A stretch of DNA of 64,000 bases, taken from the NCBI RefSeq assembly GCF_001659685.2, contig NZ_LXYE02000001.1:62001-126000 (forward strand), written 5' to 3'. The notes under the pieces are model-generated. The model saw nothing but the letters and a program-made list of their open reading frames with translations. It made no database searches and was not told where the DNA came from. How positions within the stretch are numbered: position 1 is the first letter of the stretch; each line of letters opens with the position of its first letter. A program made the position numbers and the translations under genes. This stretch comes from Labilibacter marinus (lineage in GTDB: Bacteria > Bacteroidota > Bacteroidia > Bacteroidales > Marinilabiliaceae). Positions 52,818 to 62,066 of this stretch are shown one piece after another.

Positions 52818-54503
52818 ATGTCTGACGATAAAAAGATAATTTTTTCAATGGTTGGGGTAAGCAAAGTTGTGCCACCTCAAAAAAAAATATTAAATAATAT
52901 TTACCTGTCGTTTTTTTACGGTGCTAAAATCGGTATTATCGGTTTAAATGGTTCTGGTAAATCTACCTTAATGAAAATCATTGCTGGTGTAGATAAAAAT
53001 TTTCAAGGCGAGGTGGTTTCATCCCAAGGTTATTCTGTAGGATACCTAGAGCAGGAGCCTGTATTAGACGAAGAGAAAACAGTAAAACAGGTTGTTGAAG
53101 AAGGAGTGCAAGAGGTGGTTGATGTGCTAAATGCATACAATAAAGTAAATGAGCGTTTTGCAGATCCTGATGTATTGGAAGATCCAGATAAAATGGATGC
53201 TTTAATGAAGGAGCAAACAACGCTACAGGAAAAAATCGATCAATATGATGCTTGGAATCTTGATACCAAGCTAGAAAGAGCCATGGATGCATTACGTTGT
53301 CCTGAGGAGGATAAATTGGTTAAGTATTTATCTGGAGGAGAGAGAAGAAGAGTTGCTCTTTGTCGTTTATTATTAAAAGAGCCAGATGTGTTATTACTAG
53401 ATGAGCCTACCAACCACTTGGATGCAGAATCGGTTCAATGGCTAGAAATGCACTTGCAGCAATATAAAGGAACAGTGATCTCAATTACCCATGACCGTTA
53501 CTTCTTGGATAATGTAGCAGGTTGGATTTTGGAACTTGATAGAGGTGAAGGTATTCCTTGGAAAGGAAATTACTCATCTTGGCTTGATCAAAAAACCAAG
53601 CGTATGCAGCAGGAAGAAAAGTCTGCTTCAAAACGTAGAAAAACATTAGAGCGAGAGTTGGAATGGGTTAAAATGGCTCCTAAAGCAAGACAGGCTAAGT
53701 CAAAAGCACGTTTATCGGCATATGATAAATTAATGGATGAGGATGTAAAGCAAAAAGAAGAAAAGCTAGAGATTTTCATTCCTAATGGTCCTCGACTAGG
53801 AGATAAAGTAATAGAAGCGCATCAAGTAGCTAAAGGATTTGATGATCGTTTGCTATTTGACGATTTAGAGTTTGTTTTGCCTAAAAATGGTATTGTAGGC
53901 GTAATTGGACCTAATGGTGCTGGTAAAACCACTCTGTTTAGGATGATTATGGAAAAAGAGGGTGTCGATAAAGGAACCTTTGAGGTGGGAGAGACTGTGA
54001 AAATTGCATACGTCGACCAAAGTCATGAAGCTATTGACCCTGAGAAATCAATTTTCCAGGTAATTGCGGATGGCCAGGAAACTATAAAAGTAGGCGGGCG
54101 TGAGTTGAATGCTAGGGCTTTTATTAGCAGGTTTAATTTTGCAGGAGGTGATCAAGAAAAGAAATGTGGTGTTTTATCGGGTGGTGAAAGAAATCGTTTG
54201 CATCTGGCCATGACTCTAAAGGAAGAAGCTAATGTACTGTTGTTAGATGAGCCAACCAATGATATTGACGTAAACACCCTACGTGCTCTAGAAGAAGGTT
54301 TAGATGATTTTGCTGGTTGTGCAGTAGTTATTTCTCACGATAGATGGTTTTTAGATCGTGTGGCAACGCATATTTTAGCCTTTGAAGGAGATTCTGGTGT
54401 ATATTACTTTGAAGGATCTTTTAGTGAATATGAAGAGAATAAAAAGCGTAGACTAGGAGATGTAACTCCTAAAAGAATTAGATATAAAAAACTAATGAAA
54501 TAA
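52818..54503 (+). CDS. ettA: Energy-dependent translational throttle protein EttA (ABC-F)
   Basis: The 561-residue soluble protein has two ABC domains: Walker A GLNGSGKST (~43) and GPNGAGKTT (~368), signatures LSGGERRRVALCRLL and LSGGERNRLHLAM, Walker B LLLDEPTNHLD and LLLDEPTNDID. The inter-domain linker is basic and helical (KTKRMQQEEKSASKRRKTLERELEW, shown here in part: KRRKTLERELEW), as needed to reach the ribosomal P-site tRNA. It has no membrane domain. EttA gates ribosomes entering elongation according to ATP/ADP level. The start is preceded by a promoter and the end by a terminator. Confidence 0.93.
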   Translation: MSDDKKIIFSMVGVSKVVPPQKKILNNIYLSFFYGAKIGIIGLNGSGKSTLMKIIAGVDKNFQGEVVSSQGYSVGYLEQEPVLDEEKTVKQVVEEGVQEVVDVLNAYNKVNERFADPDVLEDPDKMDALMKEQTTLQEKIDQYDAWNLDTKLERAMDALRCPEEDKLVKYLSGGERRRVALCRLLLKEPDVLLLDEPTNHLDAESVQWLEMHLQQYKGTVISITHDRYFLDNVAGWILELDRGEGIPWKGNYSSWLDQKTKRMQQEEKSASKRRKTLERELEWVKMAPKARQAKSKARLSAYDKLMDEDVKQKEEKLEIFIPNGPRLGDKVIEAHQVAKGFDDRLLFDDLEFVLPKNGIVGVIGPNGAGKTTLFRMIMEKEGVDKGTFEVGETVKIAYVDQSHEAIDPEKSIFQVIADGQETIKVGGRELNARAFISRFNFAGGDQEKKCGVLSGGERNRLHLAMTLKEEANVLLLDEPTNDIDVNTLRALEEGLDDFAGCAVVISHDRWFLDRVATHILAFEGDSGVYYFEGSFSEYEENKKRRLGDVTPKRIRYKKLMK

Positions 54504-54516
54504 GTAATTATTAATG

Positions 54517-54544
54517 AATGGCTGCCTTGGTGCAGCCATTTTTT
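54517..54544. terminator. Terminator between ettA and the receiver-cyclase gene
   Basis: AATGGCTGC (54517-54525) pairs with GCAGCCATT (54532-54540) and is followed by T residues. It lies just outside the convergent cyclase stop and may serve both genes. Confidence 0.75.
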
Positions 54545-54546
54545 AT

Positions 54547-55653
54547 TTAATACAAATCGAAATTTGAATATATATTTGATAACTCTATGTCTGAGTATAT
54601 ATTCATGACATGGTAAATATCAATTTCATTCATTCCTTTTAAGCTTACCTTTCCTTGCTCTTCATAAATAAAACCATCGTTTGTAAGTTCGTAGGTTGAA
54701 CTACTAACGGCAATATTCATCGGCGAACAATGACTTTGAATCCTAGAAGCAGTATTTACATTTTCTCCAAATACGTCAAAAAGGTAATTATCTATACCAA
54801 TTAAACTTCCTACTATTTCGCCACTAGTTATACCTGTTGTAATTTCCCATTTTATGGAGTTTATCATATTTCTTTCAAAAATAAACTGTCTAAACTCTAT
54901 GGCTGCATGAATAAGGTTTACCGCATGATTAGGATTTTCTTCAGGTAGTCCTGATACCGCTAAATAGGCATCACCAATGGTTTTTATTCTGGTACAGTTA
55001 TGTTTCTTTATGATTTTATCAAACGCAGAAAAGATTTCATTCAGCTCATTAATCAACCTTTTGGGCGACATGGTTGAGGTTTTTTTTGTAAAACCTACTA
55101 AGTCTGTAAACATGACCGATGCTGATTTATAGCGTTTGGGTTTAGATGTTCCGGTTTCTTTTATCTCCTGTACAATTTTAGGGGGCAATAAACCATTTAG
55201 AATGTTTTCAACTTTCTGTTGTTCTTTTTTAAGTTCCTCTTGCTTTCTGTGCAGTTCTTTAAATGATTTGGTTAATGCTAATACTGACTTAACACGGGCC
55301 ACCAGTTCAGTTGAATCAATAGGTTTTTTGATGTAGTCAATAGCTCCAGCATCAAGCGCTTTTTTTACATTAATGGCATCAGAAAATCCTGAGGATATAA
55401 TAACAGGGATATCTTTAATAGAGTCCTTTTTCTTAATTAATTTCAAAGCTTCAATACCGTTCATTTTTGGCATTTCCCAATCCATTATGATTAAATCGGG
55501 TGCAACTTGTTGAGCTATTTTGCAGGCATCTCGGCCATTTGAGGCTTTTAAATAAAGAAAGTCTTGATCGATGGTGTCTAAGTACGAAATAATAATATCC
55601 ATTATAATATCCATATCATCAACCAGCAATATTTTCAATGGAGTGGAGCTCAT
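54547..55653 (-). CDS. Receiver-class III adenylate cyclase (first of a tandem pair)
   Basis: The 368-residue protein has an N-terminal receiver (~7-125) with acidic pair VDDMD, acceptor Asp in LIIMDWEMP and Lys in YIKKPID, a coiled-coil linker (SFKELHRKQEELKKEQQKVE), and a class III cyclase domain (~170-345). Metal-binding Asps are in MFTDLVGFTKK and IKTIGDAYLAV. The Lys in RIKTIGDAY and Asp in LFDVFGENVN select adenine, so cAMP is the predicted product. There is no DNA-binding or membrane part. It begins 12 nt after its paralogue stops, so both are translated from one message. A cognate kinase is not adjacent unless it is at 49.7 kb. Confidence 0.9.
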   Translation of the reverse strand: MSSTPLKILLVDDMDIIMDIIISYLDTIDQDFLYLKASNGRDACKIAQQVAPDLIIMDWEMPKMNGIEALKLIKKKDSIKDIPVIISSGFSDAINVKKALDAGAIDYIKKPIDSTELVARVKSVLALTKSFKELHRKQEELKKEQQKVENILNGLLPPKIVQEIKETGTSKPKRYKSASVMFTDLVGFTKKTSTMSPKRLINELNEIFSAFDKIIKKHNCTRIKTIGDAYLAVSGLPEENPNHAVNLIHAAIEFRQFIFERNMINSIKWEITTGITSGEIVGSLIGIDNYLFDVFGENVNTASRIQSHCSPMNIAVSSSTYELTNDGFIYEEQGKVSLKGMNEIDIYHVMNIYSDIELSNIYSNFDLY

Positions 55654-55665
55654 TTCTTATTTGTT

Positions 55666-56799
55666 TTAAATAGCAATTTCTGATGGATAGCTAAAGTTAT
55701 CCTGTAAACTTTGACTTATAGTTTCATAATCAGATAATGTGCTAGATTTTATTTTTGATTTTATATAGTACATGCTTTTAACTCCCACCCCTTTAATATC
55801 ATTAGGTAGTCGTTCAATAAATCTAAAAGAATTTCGTGTTTTTAAGTACGTATTCTTACCTACATTTATTTGGTTAGGCTCACAGTTTTTTTCCATTCTC
55901 GAAGCTACATTAACTGTGTCCCCAAATACATCAAACAAAAAGTTACTTGTACCAAGTACACTTCCAATAACCTCTCCCGAGTTAATGCCAATTTTAGCAT
56001 CCCACTTTACAGGGTTTATTTGATTGCGTTCAATTAAAAAGTCTCTTACCTCAATAGCTGCATTTATCAAGTTCTGCGCATGATCCTTATTTGGATTAGG
56101 GATGCCAGATACAGCTAGGTATCCATCGCCCATTGTTTTAATTCTTGTACAATGATGTTTTTTTATGATGGCATCAAAGGATGAAAAAATGCTAGTTAAT
56201 TCATCAATTAGTATTTTAGGAGAAAGTTTGGTGGATTTTTTGGTAAAGTCTACTAAATCAATGAATAATACAGAAGCGTCTCTGTATTTTTTGGGTTTTG
56301 ACTCACCTGTTGAGGTAAGTTCATTTATTATTTCTTTAGGTAATAAACCAGATAAAACTTCACTAATCCTATTTTCACCTTCGCTAATTAAATGCGCTTG
56401 TTTATCTAACTTTTGAATAGAACTAGAAAGGGTTAAGCCTGTTCTAACTCGGGCGAATAATTCAATGGTTTTAAAAGGTTTATGAATGAAGTCTAAAGCT
56501 CCTGCGGCTAATATTTCTTTAATCGAATTGTTTTCGGCTTCTTGTAAACTAATCAGTATAGGGGTGTTCCAATTTTTATTAGATTCCTTTATCTGATTGA
56601 TTTTGTCAATTAACTGAGGAGATGAGAACAAGCAGTCTACTAATATTAAGTTGTAAACAGAAGCATCCAGTTCCATTTGTGAATCATGGCATGATTTGGT
56701 TATGATCAACCAGTTTTCATCAAACTCTAAAAGTCTACCTTTTATAATTTGCTGACTGATTTTGTCGTCTCCAATAATAAGTATTTTTACTGCGCTCAT
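55666..56799 (-). CDS. Receiver-class III adenylate cyclase (second of a tandem pair)
   Basis: The 377-residue paralogue keeps the same plan: receiver with IGDDK, acceptor Asp in LILVDCLFSS and Lys in FIHKPFK; linker; cyclase domain with FIDLVDFTKK, IKTMGDGYLAVSG and LFDVFGDTVNVASR. The adenine-selecting Lys and Asp are present. The receiver is more divergent around the acceptor than in the downstream copy, so the inputs may differ. ATG 56799 (MSAVKILIIGDD) is chosen: the receiver strand starts directly there, whereas the longer frame from 56937 adds 46 residues of no recognised domain that cross the opposing promoter region. Confidence 0.88.
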   Translation of the reverse strand: MSAVKILIIGDDKISQQIIKGRLLEFDENWLIITKSCHDSQMELDASVYNLILVDCLFSSPQLIDKINQIKESNKNWNTPILISLQEAENNSIKEILAAGALDFIHKPFKTIELFARVRTGLTLSSSIQKLDKQAHLISEGENRISEVLSGLLPKEIINELTSTGESKPKKYRDASVLFIDLVDFTKKSTKLSPKILIDELTSIFSSFDAIIKKHHCTRIKTMGDGYLAVSGIPNPNKDHAQNLINAAIEVRDFLIERNQINPVKWDAKIGINSGEVIGSVLGTSNFLFDVFGDTVNVASRMEKNCEPNQINVGKNTYLKTRNSFRFIERLPNDIKGVGVKSMYYIKSKIKSSTLSDYETISQSLQDNFSYPSEIAI

Positions 56800-56865
56800 T
56801 CTTTCCCAAATAAATAGCTTTTCTTGCGCTTTACAAGATATTGTAATCAGCTTGTTTCCATTTTG

Positions 56866-56873
56866 TATATTTG
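56866..56873 (+). promoter_or_regulatory. -7 promoter box (TATATTTG), probably for the cupin gene
   Basis: Exact TAnnTTTG match; TTG at 56841-56843 is 22 bp upstream. The distance to the cupin start is about 190 nt, which is long for this genome. Confidence 0.42.
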
Positions 56874-57065
56874 TACTGTGCTTTACTGAATACTGTTTGG
56901 TTTTAATGGCGAATACTCCAATTTTATATACAGGCAACTGCTTTTATAGGATTAATTTTTCAACAAGAAATTATTGCTTGTTAAAATGGGTAATTGGCGT
57001 TGAAAAAACATCTAAGTAGAATGTTTAATGAGGTACATGTTTTCGATCACATTTATAATGTTACA

Positions 57066-57536
57066 ATGAAACTAATTGAATTAGAAAAGTTAGATGAGCT
57101 AACTAGTGATGCTCAGAAAAATGATAGAAAAAGAAAGAATTTTAATTTTCATGATGTTGATGATGATCCCGTTCAAAGAATGTTAAATGCATTTGAACCT
57201 GGTACATATGTGCACCCGCATACACATACCAATCCAGATAAGCGTGAGGTTTTTATTGTGTTAAGAGGAAGACTTTTGGTTCTTTTTTTTAATGATAAGG
57301 GTGAAATAAGTCGACATGTAATATTGGATGCTGAAAAGGGAGTTTTTGGTGTTGAGATTGCGGCAGGAGACTGGCACACCGCAACGGGACTAGAAAAAGG
57401 AACGGTGGTTTATGAAATAAAAGATGGTCCGTATATTCAGGTTGAAGATAAAAACTTTGCAAAATGGGCTCCCAAAGAAGGATCAGAGGAGGCACCTTTA
57501 ATTATAGAGCGTTGGTTAAAAGAGTTAAATCTTTAA
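57066..57536 (+). CDS. WbuC-family cupin-fold metalloprotein
   Basis: The 156-residue product from ATG 57066 begins MKLIELEKLDELTSDA, as WbuC proteins do, and continues with RKNFNFHDVDDDPVQRMLN. Metal-binding residues are in YVHPHTHTNPDKREVFIVLRG (His-x-His and Glu) and later DWHTATG. WbuC relatives occur in O-antigen and cell-surface gene sets, but their reaction is not established. Upstream in-frame ATG 57021 (MFNEVHVFDHIY) or TTG 56994 would add up to 24 residues; I prefer the family-conserved start. The neighbours give no clear clue to its job. Confidence 0.85.
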   Translation: MKLIELEKLDELTSDAQKNDRKRKNFNFHDVDDDPVQRMLNAFEPGTYVHPHTHTNPDKREVFIVLRGRLLVLFFNDKGEISRHVILDAEKGVFGVEIAAGDWHTATGLEKGTVVYEIKDGPYIQVEDKNFAKWAPKEGSEEAPLIIERWLKELNL

Positions 57537-57538
57537 GC

Positions 57539-57576
57539 GAAAACATATCCATAATGAAAGGCTCGGATATGTTTTC
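57539..57576. terminator. Perfect 12-bp hairpin between cupin and PLDc_N-type genes
   Basis: Arms 57539-57550 and 57565-57576 pair perfectly, with A-rich and T-rich flanks, between two convergent genes. It is a likely bidirectional terminator. Confidence 0.62.
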
Positions 57577-57585
57577 TTATACTGT

Positions 57586-57759
57586 TTATTTTTGTTTAAC
57601 TGTAAGGTAATATACTATAGCAGCGATGATACTAAAGAAAAATCCAAATACAATCCATAAGACTTTCTTTCCAGTAGACATACTCTTTTGGTTGGTAACA
57701 ACGTCATAAACAAGCCAAACAAAGGCAGCTAAAGCAACGAGGTAAATTAAATTTGACAT
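57586..57759 (-). CDS. 57-residue PLDc_N-type membrane protein
   Basis: A short gene that is easy to miss. It starts MSNLIYLVALAAFVWLVYDV, has a polar turn (TNQKSMSTGKK), then a second helix (VLWIVFGFFFSIIAAIVYYL) and a basic end (TVKQK). Two helices with a Trp-containing xWLVYD / KxLWIVFG pattern match the phospholipase-D N-terminal-like small membrane family (PLDc_N), which occurs alone in many Bacteroidota. No catalytic function is implied. It lies between the cupin hairpin and the hisS promoter, transcribed toward the cupin gene. Confidence 0.75.
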   Translation of the reverse strand: MSNLIYLVALAAFVWLVYDVVTNQKSMSTGKKVLWIVFGFFFSIIAAIVYYLTVKQK

Positions 57760-57906
57760 AATTAAATATTTAAGTTTATAATGCCTGAATATACAATGAT
57801 TTGTTCAAAATACTAAATAGGAGCCGGGTATTGAATTTATCCTTGAAAGAAGAAGTTGAACTGTAATATTGTGGTAGGTGCTTTCATTAAGTTTAAAATA
57901 AATGAA

Positions 57907-57914
57907 TAACTTTG
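57907..57914 (+). promoter_or_regulatory. -7 promoter box (TAACTTTG) of hisS
   Basis: Exact TAnnTTTG match, 27 nt before ATG 57942. It overlaps the TTG 57912 that a longer reading frame would use, so that start is excluded. Confidence 0.68.
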
Positions 57915-57941
57915 CGCCTCAATTATAAAAAAAGTAGAAGC

Positions 57942-59303
57942 ATGGCTCAAAAACCCTCTATACCCAAAGGAACTCGTGATTTTTCACCAGTAGAAATGGC
58001 AAAGCGTAATTATATTTTTGATAGCATTAAATCGGTGTTTTTAAAGTATGGTTATCAACCCATTGAAACGCCTGCTATGGAAAACCTATCTACGCTGATG
58101 GGTAAGTATGGTGAGGAAGGTGATAAGTTGCTTTTTAAAATTCTTAATTCGGGCGATTTTTTAGCTAAAGCGGATGAGCAGTTATTAGCAGATAAAAACT
58201 CAGTTAAAACAACCACCCAAATTTCAGAGAAAGGCTTGCGTTACGATTTAACCGTTCCTTTTGCTCGCTTTGTGGTGCAACATCAAAATGAAATATCATT
58301 TCCTTTTAAGCGATATCAGATACAACCTGTATGGCGTGCAGATAGACCTCAAAAAGGACGCTACAGAGAGTTTTATCAATGCGATGTGGATGTAGTTGGG
58401 TCAGATTCGTTGATGAACGAAGTGGAATTGATTCAAATTGTAGATGATGTTTATAAGGCGCTGAATATAAATGTGCTTGTTAAAATGAACAATCGTAAGA
58501 TTTTAACAGGAATTGCCGAAATTATTGGGGAAGCGGATAAAATTATTGACATCACTGTAGCTATTGATAAGCTGGATAAAATAGGATTGGATAAGGTTAA
58601 TGAAGAACTTATCTCTAAAGGGATTCCTCAGGAAGCTGTAGATAAACTTCAGCCTATTATTAATTTATCAGGTACAACGGAGGAAAAAATCAATACGTTA
58701 AAAACTGTATTAGCACCTTCAGAAATAGGAATGAAAGGTGTTGAGGAAATGGAAACAGTTTTTTCATATTTAAATAGTTTAGAAGTTGAAACAGAGGTGG
58801 AGTTGGATTTAACCTTAGCCAGAGGTTTGAACTACTATACAGGTGCTATTTTTGAAGTTAAAGCGCTGGATGTTCAAATTGGAAGTATTACTGGTGGAGG
58901 AAGATATGATGATTTAACAGGTATTTTTGGTTTAAAGAATGTATCTGGAGTTGGTATTTCGTTTGGGGCGGATCGTATTTATGATGTGATGAATCAGTTG
59001 AATTTATATCCTAAGGAATCTATTGCTTCTACGCAGCTTCTATTTATCAACTTTGGCGAAAAAGAAGCGTTGTATTCTTTAAAAGCGTTAAAACAGATTC
59101 GTCAAGCAGGTATTAAAGCTGAGCTTTATCCTGATAATGCTAAGATGAAAAAGCAAATGACTTACGCCAATAAAAAAGAAATTTTATTTGTGGCAATGGC
59201 AGGTGAAGATGAAATGAATCAAGGTAAACTTACCTTAAAAAATATGACTACGGGGGAACAGCAATTAGTTACCGTAGATGAGCTGATTAATATCATCGGC
59301 TAA
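57942..59303 (+). CDS. hisS: Histidine-tRNA ligase
   Basis: The 453-residue class II synthetase begins [16 protein letters not shown], as expected. Motif 2 is seen in [15 protein letters not shown], the His-specific loop in [14 protein letters not shown], and motif 3 in [14 protein letters not shown]. The C-terminal anticodon-binding domain (~355-453) includes [20 protein letters not shown]. It charges tRNA-His. An insertion between motifs 2 and 3 makes it longer than the E. coli enzyme, as in other Bacteroidota. A promoter and a terminator flank it. Confidence 0.95.
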   Translation: MAQKPSIPKGTRDFSPVEMAKRNYIFDSIKSVFLKYGYQPIETPAMENLSTLMGKYGEEGDKLLFKILNSGDFLAKADEQLLADKNSVKTTTQISEKGLRYDLTVPFARFVVQHQNEISFPFKRYQIQPVWRADRPQKGRYREFYQCDVDVVGSDSLMNEVELIQIVDDVYKALNINVLVKMNNRKILTGIAEIIGEADKIIDITVAIDKLDKIGLDKVNEELISKGIPQEAVDKLQPIINLSGTTEEKINTLKTVLAPSEIGMKGVEEMETVFSYLNSLEVETEVELDLTLARGLNYYTGAIFEVKALDVQIGSITGGGRYDDLTGIFGLKNVSGVGISFGADRIYDVMNQLNLYPKESIASTQLLFINFGEKEALYSLKALKQIRQAGIKAELYPDNAKMKKQMTYANKKEILFVAMAGEDEMNQGKLTLKNMTTGEQQLVTVDELINIIG

Positions 59304-59324
59304 AAGAAAGATTTTATCTAGTTT

Positions 59325-59359
59325 GCACGAGTTAATCATGTATTAGCTCGTGCTTTTTT
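59325..59359 (+). terminator. Terminator after hisS
   Basis: GCACGAG (59325-59331) pairs with CTCGTGC (59347-59353), followed by six T residues. Confidence 0.85.
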
Positions 59360-59475
59360 ATGGGTAGAGTTTTTAAAAATAACGAAATAAACATACTGTC
59401 CTTTGGAGGTGACATTCGCTTCCCTTGAGTTCTATTTTTTGATTTGCACTATTGTTAAACTCAGAAAATCATAAA

Positions 59476-60981
59476 ATGGAACAAATACATTATATATCTC
59501 CAGCACCATTAACATTCGAAAAGCTTGATGACTTATTAAGTCAAGATATTAAGGTTAAATTATCAGAAGAGGCTACACAACTTATACAGCGTTGTAAAGA
59601 TTATTTGGATAACTATTTAGTGCAGCATGATGGACCCGTATATGGAATTAATACAGGTTTTGGAGCGTTACATAATCGTTCTATCTCAAAAGAAGATTTA
59701 AGTAAGTTACAGGAGAATCTATTAAAGAGCCATGCTTGTGGGGCAGGAAAAGAAGTGCCTAAGCAAGTGGTTAAGTTGATGTTGCTTTTAAAAGCTCATG
59801 CCCTAAGCCAAGGGAAATCTGGAGTGCAGGTACTAACTGTTCAACGCTTGCTCGATTTCTATAATAACGATATTTACCCTATTGTATTAGAACAAGGTTC
59901 ACTGGGAGCTTCTGGCGATTTGGCTCCATTAGCCCATTTATTTTTGCCTTTAATTGGTTTTGGAGAGGTTTATTATAAAGGTAAAAAAGTATCTGCACAG
60001 AGCATGCTTAAACAAGAAGGTTGGCACCCAATTAAGTTGGAAGCAAAAGAAGGACTAGCTCTATTAAATGGAACGCAGTTTATGAGTTCTCATGCTATTT
60101 ATACTTTGTTAAAAGCGTTTCAGCTATCGAAATATGCAGATGTTATTGCCGCTTTATCTATAGATGCTTTTAACGGAAGGTTGGATCCGTTTAAAGAACA
60201 ATTGCATACTATACGACCGCATGCAGGACAAATTGAGACTGCTCGTAATATATGTTCCTTATTAAAAGGAAGTGAAATAATAAGTCAAGAGAATAAGCAA
60301 GTTCAGGACCCTTATTCATTTAGGTGTGTTCCCCAAGTGCACGGTGCAATAAAAGATGCAATAAACTATGTGGCAGGAGTAGTTTATACGGAAATAAATT
60401 CAGTTACAGATAATCCCATTGTTTTTCCAGATGAAGAAATGATTTTATCTGGAGGTAATTTTCATGGTGAACCATTGGCATTAGCTATGGACTTTCTGAG
60501 TATTGCCATGGCAGAGATAGGTAGTATTTCAGAAAGACGTACCTACCGATTAATCTCGGGAGAAAGAGGCCTTCCAGAATTTTTGGTTGCTAATCCAGGC
60601 TTAAATTCCGGCTTTATGATACCGCAATATGCAGCAGCCTCTATAGTAAGTTTAAATAAACAAATGGCCACACCTTCATCTGTAGATTCTATACCTTCTT
60701 CCAACGAGCAAGAGGATCATGTAAGTATGGGGGGTAACGCTGCTACTAAGGCATTAAAAATTGCCATCAATGTAGAACGAGTTATAGCTATTGAATTATA
60801 TAATGCGGCTCAGGCCATTGAATTTAGAAGGCCTTTAAAAACATCAACTTATCTTGAATCTTTTTTGGCTGAGTTTAGAAAATCCGTTCCTTTTGTTACT
60901 GAGGATATCATCATGTATAAAGAAATGGAAGCCGCGGTTGAATTTCTACAGAGTGGTCAGTTTGATGAGTTTAATTCATAA
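59476..60981 (+). CDS. hutH: Histidine ammonia-lyase
   Basis: The 501-residue enzyme deaminates histidine to urocanate. The Ala145-Ser146-Gly147 triad in GSLGASGDLAPLAH forms the MIO electrophile, and YGINTGFGAL carries the catalytic Tyr. GTQFMSSHAIYTL, QDPYSFRCVPQVHG and TDNPIVF are further family motifs. ATG 59476 (MEQIHYISPA) is used rather than TTG 59452. Other hut genes are absent from the window, so the pathway must continue elsewhere. Being next to hisS may be chance. A terminator begins immediately at its stop. Confidence 0.93.
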   Translation: MEQIHYISPAPLTFEKLDDLLSQDIKVKLSEEATQLIQRCKDYLDNYLVQHDGPVYGINTGFGALHNRSISKEDLSKLQENLLKSHACGAGKEVPKQVVKLMLLLKAHALSQGKSGVQVLTVQRLLDFYNNDIYPIVLEQGSLGASGDLAPLAHLFLPLIGFGEVYYKGKKVSAQSMLKQEGWHPIKLEAKEGLALLNGTQFMSSHAIYTLLKAFQLSKYADVIAALSIDAFNGRLDPFKEQLHTIRPHAGQIETARNICSLLKGSEIISQENKQVQDPYSFRCVPQVHGAIKDAINYVAGVVYTEINSVTDNPIVFPDEEMILSGGNFHGEPLALAMDFLSIAMAEIGSISERRTYRLISGERGLPEFLVANPGLNSGFMIPQYAAASIVSLNKQMATPSSVDSIPSSNEQEDHVSMGGNAATKALKIAINVERVIAIELYNAAQAIEFRRPLKTSTYLESFLAEFRKSVPFVTEDIIMYKEMEAAVEFLQSGQFDEFNS

Positions 60982-60985
60982 AAAA

Positions 60986-61015
60986 AAGCCCCAATGATTC
61001 CAGTCCTTGGGGCTT
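60986..61015. terminator. Bidirectional terminator after hutH
   Basis: AAGCCCCAA (60986-60994) pairs with TTGGGGCTT (61007-61015), with an A-run before it. It separates the convergent hutH and stress operon. Confidence 0.82.
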
Positions 61016-61032
61016 CTTAGTATATGGTTGTT

Positions 61033-61515
61033 TTACTTTCGTTGAAAGTTTCTGTTCGAAGGGTTGATGTCTCTAGAACCTTGCCCTTTAATTTGTTTTA
61101 AAAGAAATGTTTTAAACTGATTTTCTACATTGTACAGTTTCATCAGTTTATCAATAGATAATACTTCTTTTAGTTTTGTGTGATATTCTTGTCCAAGAGT
61201 AGCTTCCTTTAGTCTAAATGCAATTAATTCATCTAATAATTGCGTTTTCTCATCTTCAGAATAGCTTTTCCAGTTCTGATATAGCTCTCGTGAAGCTGCC
61301 TTTTTGTCGTTATTAAGCTTTTCTTTTTTCCTAAAAAACTCATTGTATACTGGCCAGAATTCTTGTGCTTCGGCAGAGCTTAATTCAAGTCTATTGGTAA
61401 TAAATGCTACTTTTTGAGCTTTAATTCGTTCTAATTTTTCTTGTTTTGAGATTTGTCCCATCACAGAAAAACTAGCGATTAAAAATATGAGTGTTATAAA
61501 AAACTTATTCATCAT
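61033..61515 (-). CDS. Periplasmic Spy/CpxP-like protein
   Basis: The 160-residue protein has a signal peptide (FFITLIFLIASFSVMGQ) and is otherwise helical and charged. RLELSSAEAQEFWPVYNEF resembles the LTxxQ region of Spy/CpxP-type periplasmic chaperone or sensor proteins. It ends in a basic Ser/Asn tail. It lies 7 nt after the membrane protein gene of the ECF sigma operon; in Bacteroidota this sigma / small membrane / Spy-like order is common, and the protein probably reports or relieves envelope stress. No metal-binding motif is evident. Confidence 0.72.
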   Translation of the reverse strand: MMNKFFITLIFLIASFSVMGQISKQEKLERIKAQKVAFITNRLELSSAEAQEFWPVYNEFFRKKEKLNNDKKAASRELYQNWKSYSEDEKTQLLDELIAFRLKEATLGQEYHTKLKEVLSIDKLMKLYNVENQFKTFLLKQIKGQGSRDINPSNRNFQRK

Positions 61516-61522
61516 CGCTAAA

Positions 61523-61951
61523 TTAAAAAATTACAAGGCTTTCTACATCTTCAATGCTCAATCCTTCTAATATATTTTGGTTGGTTTCTAATTCTTCAAA
61601 TATAGGTGAATTATCCTCTTCTACTATAAAATCAATTATATCTGTTTCATTTAGTCTCGAAGCTAAAAAATCTAAGGATACTTCTTCTGTATTATAAGCT
61701 AAATTAGTATTCTTTGCCGTAAAATATGGTATGCTGTAATAAGCCATGGCAATAAATATCATCATCGCAGCCAACGAAAGCCATGGTTTCATCATGATAA
61801 GAATACTTTTCTTAGGCGTACTTTTTTCTTCGGCAATAATTTTATCCATCATTTTATCTTCAAACGAATCGAAGTAATTGTCAGGTACCTTAAAACCCGC
61901 CGAGGGTGCCTGCTTCTTTATGCTGTTTAATATGTTATTCTCTTCTTTCAT
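61523..61951 (-). CDS. Single-pass membrane protein, candidate anti-sigma factor
   Basis: The 142-residue protein has a cytoplasmic N-terminal part (~1-50) with FKVPDNYFDSFEDKMMDKI, one membrane helix (~54-74, WLSLAAMMIFIAMAYYSIPYF), and an acidic periplasmic part (~75-142). The VPDNYFDSFEDKM stretch is typical of small proteins encoded behind ECF sigma genes in Bacteroidota. A zinc-binding HxxxCxxC anti-sigma motif is not present. Position 115 nt after the sigma gene supports an anti-sigma role, but this is inferred. Confidence 0.68.
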   Translation of the reverse strand: MKEENNILNSIKKQAPSAGFKVPDNYFDSFEDKMMDKIIAEEKSTPKKSILIMMKPWLSLAAMMIFIAMAYYSIPYFTAKNTNLAYNTEEVSLDFLASRLNETDIIDFIVEEDNSPIFEELETNQNILEGLSIEDVESLVIF

Positions 61952-62066
61952 CTCATTTATTGTTACTAATAATTAATTGATGGATTCAGATTTATTAGTA
62001 TCGCTTGTTAGTTGTTTGATGCTCAAAAATACAAAAGGTTTAATGCTGAGCTGATATTATTTTACA

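Noticed and set aside
57912-57941. TTG start for hisS, ten residues longer
   Set aside because: The TTG is inside the TAACTTTG promoter box; the family N-terminus begins at ATG 57942.
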